DNA of 6,683 nucleotides from Candidatus Zixiibacteriota bacterium (GTDB taxonomy: Bacteria; Zixibacteria; MSB-5A5; GN15; PGXB01). The notes below the pieces were generated by a model, which saw only the letters and a program-made list of their open reading frames with translations, was not told where the DNA came from and did no database searches. Position 1 is the first letter of the stretch; each line of letters opens with the position of its first letter. A program made the translations under genes and the position numbers. Below are positions 3,671 through 6,683 of this stretch, in pieces. The DNA is taken from the NCBI GenBank assembly GCA_030642025.1, contig DAOWOO010000077.1, positions 1-6,683 of the forward strand, in the 5' to 3' direction.

Positions 3671-6406
3671 TCAGGAATTGGACAGCTGTGGTATTTTGTC
3701 AAGTTCCATACGGAGGGCGCGGCCGATGGCTTCGCGCGTATACGGCTTTCTTACATACGAACCGGCGCCAAGCTCCAGCATTTCATTGACTCGCCCAGTC
3801 GCCGAATAGCCGCTTACGATAATTGTCTTCTGTTCCGGCCGAGTATTGATAATTTCGCGATAGGCATCGAGACCGTCAAAATCCGGCTCCATAATCATGT
3901 CCATTACTAATATATCGACAGTATGATCTTTCAAATATTTAACCGCTTCGCGACCGCTTGGAACAGAAGTTGTTTTGTACCCGAGGCTTTCCAGCAAAGC
4001 ACTTGCGATATCGCGTTGTTCGCTGCTGTCATCCACAATTAAAACAGTCCCGGTCCCCCGATATTCCTCTTCTGCGATTGTCACTGTTTCCAGCCGGGTA
4101 TCGGAATGGGGGAAGTACAGGATAAATTCGGTTCCTTCGCCCGCTTTAGATACAATATCATAGAAACCATTGTGATCTTTTATAATACCGTAAACTACGG
4201 CCAGTCCCAGGCCGCTTCCACTAACACCCATCTTCTTTTTCGAATAATACGGTTCGAAAACCTTGTCGATATCCTCCGGTGCGATACCGACACCGGTATC
4301 ACGGACGCGAAGAATAACGTAATCGCCTTTTTCAATCTTACTGTATCCGCATAAAAGCCTGTCCAGTTGCCGCAGTTGCGTCTCCACCACAAGCTGTCCG
4401 CTTTCGGGCATGGCGTCATACGCATTGACAACCAAGTTCATGAACACTTTTGAAAGATGCGGCGTTGAGCCGATGATATGCCCTATGGATTCATCCAATT
4501 TGAGAGTCAGTTCAATGTCCGGTCGCGATTCCGTCAAGCTCTGGAAAGAAGGTGAGTCAATATACGATCTAACAACATCGTTGATATCGGTAGGGGTCAT
4601 TTCATAGCGCCCCCGTCGGGCAAGTGTCAGAAGATCCTGGATTACTTCGGCAGCTTCCCTGGCCGCATGTCCAATACGTTCCACCTGCCGACGCACCGGA
4701 CTGTCCTCGGGCAACCGTATTAGTATTAACTCGGGATAACCCACCATCGGCCCCAGCATATTGTTCAGATCGTGGGCCACCCCTCCGGCAAGCATTCCCA
4801 GTGATTCCATCTTCTCGGCCCGAATAAGTTTTTCCTGAAGTTCCCGTTTTTGCCTTTCGGCACGCCTGCGTTCAGTAATATCCCTGACAATTGCCTGAAG
4901 GAATATATCATCTCCAAGCTCCATACGCTTGAGACTGACTTCGGCGTCAAACGGTGTACCGTTATAATGACAATGCACCCACTCAAAAAACTGAGGTTCC
5001 CCATCCAGGGCGGCATTAATCTTTTCCAGAGCTTTTTCCATGGAGAGTCTGCCGTCCGGCTGGTATTCGGGAGAAAAGCGATAGGGCGGTTGACCGATAA
5101 TCTGATTCCGGGTACAATTAAATATTTTAAGAGTCCGGACACTGCAGTCTACGAACCGGTCATCTTTCAAAAGGAAGATGGCATCATGGGCAGTGTCAAA
5201 GAGCGTGCGGTACATCGCTTCACTTTCGCGAAGAGCCGCCTCCGCCTTCTTCTGGCCGGTAGTATCAGTCACAACATTAGCCAGATACAGCGGTTGCCCA
5301 TTTTCGTCGGGAATCATAAATATATTCTGGAGGCTCGCTATCGGCTTCCCCTCAACAGGCCTGATAAACAGCTCACCGGTCCATTGCTCGTCTTTCATAA
5401 CTCCGGGGATTATCTCGGATTTCAGCCTTTCGGCGTCTCCTTCGGAATAATAATCATAAATGCTTTTGCCAATCAGCCTTTCAGGCCCGATTTCCGCGGT
5501 CATATGACTCAGGGCCGGATTGGCATAGACAATCTCCATATCCATATCCGCCATGACAAGGCCCAGCCCGGAGGTTTCGGCGAATTTTCGAAAAATCTTG
5601 AGATGCTCTTCAGCATTCCTGCGTTCAGATAGTTCATCTTCAAATCTTTCGCTCCGAGCCTTTAGTGTCAATTGGGCTTCTCTTAATTCCGATTCGCGGT
5701 TTTGAATCTGCGCCAGCATTTCATTGAAGCTTTTAAGCAGAAACCCTATCTCGTCATTACCTTTCGGAACGGCCCGGATTGAGTAATCCTTTTTTTCAGA
5801 TACCATCTGAGCGAGATCCGTCAATTGCCTGACAGGGACGGTTATCAGCCTTTTTAAACGCAAGGCCATCAGGAAGGCAAGTAACAGAGCAATAACAACA
5901 AACGCCACGGTAGTAACAATATATTGATTGGTGAGGACATCTATTTCCAGCAGATCGGCTTTGATATATATAACACCGACAGTATCGTCATTTTTTATTA
6001 CCGGGCGATATAACTCCAGTACTCCATCTCCAAGCGTATAACCGCTAACCATAGGAATATCGGCAAATTCGATCTTTTCCGGCGATTCAGAGCGGCAATA
6101 ATCCTGGCATTTCGTTCCATCACCGCGAAAAACTATCATCCTGTTGATTTTAAGTACATCTTCAATGGTATGATTGGCGCTGTTCCAATACTCGGGATTC
6201 ATCATTCTGTCATCCGCTGCCTGATCCGCTGCGGTGATCGCCATTACATCGGCATAGCTCTCCAGATGATGCAGGAATGTCTGCGAATATAACATGCGGT
6301 CATTGGCGATAAACGCAGAACCGGCCAGAATCAGGACGGTTCCTGTGATAAAGAGAATAATCAGGGTAATTTTGTTACTGATAGAAAAGTCTATAAGCCG
6401 TTTCAA
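3671..6406 (-). CDS. Membrane-bound hybrid sensor histidine kinase (sensor-HAMP-PAS-PAS-HisKA-HATPase-REC)
   Basis: 911-residue inner-membrane hybrid kinase. Order of domains: TM1 about 13-34; extracytoplasmic sensor 35-160, with a C100-x3-C104 pair; TM2 162-183; HAMP 184-237 (P191, DEIGFL); coiled coil about 234-268; PAS1 about 270-385 ending in VVTDTTGQKKAE; PAS2 about 396-515 ending in IVRDITERRRAE; HisKA with phospho-acceptor H545 in GGVAHDLNNML; HATPase_c with N box N661, G1 DTGVGI (703-708), F box VFEPYYSKK (716-724) and G2 GSGLGL (730-735); receiver 786-906 with D792/D793, phospho-acceptor D836, S865 and K887. All catalytic residues are present. There is no DNA-binding or enzymatic output domain and no partner regulator nearby, so phosphate probably moves to D836 and on through an unlinked Hpt protein, or the receiver tunes the kinase. 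The start is TTG 6406: a TAG precedes it in frame, GAGGAT lies 9 nt upstream, and the next Met (38) would lose TM1. The ligand is unknown. Confidence 0.95.
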   Translation of the reverse strand: MKRLIDFSISNKITLIILFITGTVLILAGSAFIANDRMLYSQTFLHHLESYADVMAITAADQAADDRMMNPEYWNSANHTIEDVLKINRMIVFRGDGTKCQDYCRSESPEKIEFADIPMVSGYTLGDGVLELYRPVIKNDDTVGVIYIKADLLEIDVLTNQYIVTTVAFVVIALLLAFLMALRLKRLITVPVRQLTDLAQMVSEKKDYSIRAVPKGNDEIGFLLKSFNEMLAQIQNRESELREAQLTLKARSERFEDELSERRNAEEHLKIFRKFAETSGLGLVMADMDMEIVYANPALSHMTAEIGPERLIGKSIYDYYSEGDAERLKSEIIPGVMKDEQWTGELFIRPVEGKPIASLQNIFMIPDENGQPLYLANVVTDTTGQKKAEAALRESEAMYRTLFDTAHDAIFLLKDDRFVDCSVRTLKIFNCTRNQIIGQPPYRFSPEYQPDGRLSMEKALEKINAALDGEPQFFEWVHCHYNGTPFDAEVSLKRMELGDDIFLQAIVRDITERRRAERQKRELQEKLIRAEKMESLGMLAGGVAHDLNNMLGPMVGYPELILIRLPEDSPVRRQVERIGHAAREAAEVIQDLLTLARRGRYEMTPTDINDVVRSYIDSPSFQSLTESRPDIELTLKLDESIGHIIGSTPHLSKVFMNLVVNAYDAMPESGQLVVETQLRQLDRLLCGYSKIEKGDYVILRVRDTGVGIAPEDIDKVFEPYYSKKKMGVSGSGLGLAVVYGIIKDHNGFYDIVSKAGEGTEFILYFPHSDTRLETVTIAEEEYRGTGTVLIVDDSSEQRDIASALLESLGYKTTSVPSGREAVKYLKDHTVDILVMDMIMEPDFDGLDAYREIINTRPEQKTIIVSGYSATGRVNEMLELGAGSYVRKPYTREAIGRALRMELDKIPQLSNS

Positions 6407-6516
6407 CTATCAAAATCCTCTACATTATCTGTTATTCCGTTGAATAGCTCCGCCTGATATAAAGATAATAATAACCAAAAACCCAATACCGGGAATATTT
6501 CTTAAAAAACGTCGAG

Positions 6517-6536
6517 TTTACAGCATTTGCTGTAAA
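6517..6536. promoter_or_regulatory. Perfect 20-bp palindrome upstream of the kinase, operator-like
   Basis: TTTACAGCA-TT-TGCTGTAAA is a perfect 9-2-9 inverted repeat about 110 nt before the kinase start, in the 153-nt gap after the preceding gene. An A run follows it on the plus strand, so read on the minus strand a T tract comes before the stem and not after it; neither orientation is a good rho-independent terminator for the minus-strand genes. A homodimeric regulator site fits best. A loose TTGGGT - 17 nt - TTTATA promoter can be read on the minus strand between this site and the kinase, but with little confidence. Confidence 0.45.
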
Positions 6537-6559
6537 AAAAATCATCTCCCCACCTAGCC

Positions 6560-6683
6560 TCAATTATCGGCATATCGGGTCAGGATTTTAAGAATAATTG
6601 GATCGACCGCAAAGGCCTTATTTATAAGGGATTTCCGATCTTCAGCCGGTAAGCCGGGCAAGGCGAGAGCGGGTGTCTTTAAT
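6560..6683 (-). CDS. C-terminal end of an unidentified protein, cut by window edge
   Basis: A minus-strand frame is open from the right edge to TGA at 6560-6562, giving 40 residues. They include PGLPAEDRKSLINKAF and DPIILKILTRYADN, with a composition typical of a soluble helical protein end. The other two minus-strand frames are closed by early stops. I do not recognise the family and nothing about function can be said. Support is only the open frame, plausible composition and agreement with the strand of all other genes, so a chance open frame remains possible at this length. The stop lies 153 nt upstream of the kinase start, with the palindrome in between. Confidence 0.5.
   Translation of the reverse strand, partial: LKTPALALPGLPAEDRKSLINKAFAVDPIILKILTRYADN

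Noticed and set aside
4850..5632. 260-codon open frame on the plus strand
   Set aside because: It lies wholly antisense to the PAS region of the hybrid kinase, whose domains are unmistakable, and its translation shows no family features.
6616..6629. Palindrome CCTTATTTATAAGG
   Set aside because: Short, AT-rich and inside the probable coding end at the right edge; no sign of a regulatory role.
1..6683. Mobile element, CRISPR array, tRNA or riboswitch
   Set aside because: No transposase or integrase motifs, no spaced repeat series, and no tRNA cloverleaf or recognisable riboswitch found by eye in the gaps.

Overview
The window is a compact bacterial segment of moderate GC in which every supported gene lies on the minus strand. 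Read in transcription order (right to left) it holds: the C-terminal tail of an unidentified protein, a large membrane-bound hybrid histidine kinase, a frameshifted DUF2752 gene, a TM2-domain protein, a TfoX N-terminal-domain protein, a Nudix hydrolase of ADP-ribose pyrophosphatase type, an unnamed six-helix membrane protein, a short remnant resembling the N-terminus of an SLC13/DASS anion transporter, an Rrf2-family regulator, and the first 200 residues of cysteine synthase CysK, cut by the left edge. No rRNA, tRNA, insertion sequence or CRISPR array was seen. No gene-free stretch exceeds 300 bases.

Organism: the TM2 protein has the N-terminal extension and the DUF2752 neighbour that I associate with Bacteroidota and related FCB-group lineages. 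The multi-PAS hybrid kinase and mid-range GC fit environmental, often uncultivated, bacteria of that kind or deltaproteobacteria. This is an impression from family resemblance and not a placement.

Layout: (a) 6407-6683 carries a partial gene end and a kinase upstream region with a perfect 9-2-9 palindrome. (b) 3671-6406 is the kinase (TM, extracytoplasmic sensor, TM, HAMP, two PAS, HisKA/HATPase, receiver). (c) 1346-3537 is a tightly spaced run, DUF2752/TM2/TfoX/Nudix/6TM, with an 8-nt overlap and gaps of 26, 9 and 45 nt; it is probably one operon headed by a promoter region with a palindrome and direct repeats at 3565-3613. (d) 1-1281 is a transporter remnant followed by an rrf2-cysK pair 29 nt apart.

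How the genes work together: the rrf2-cysK pair looks like a cysteine-metabolism module. The Rrf2 protein has no cysteine at all, so it cannot hold an IscR-type Fe-S cluster through cysteines, and it resembles the CymR class that senses sulfur status with CysK as a partner. The DUF2752/TM2 pair is a recurring association of unknown function. TfoX-like and Nudix proteins may simply be co-transcribed. The kinase has no partner regulator in view, so its target is unknown. I did not find a convincing wholly new system. The most notable items are the DUF2752 single-base frameshift, the transporter remnant beside a sulfur-metabolism regulator, and the unexplained dyads.
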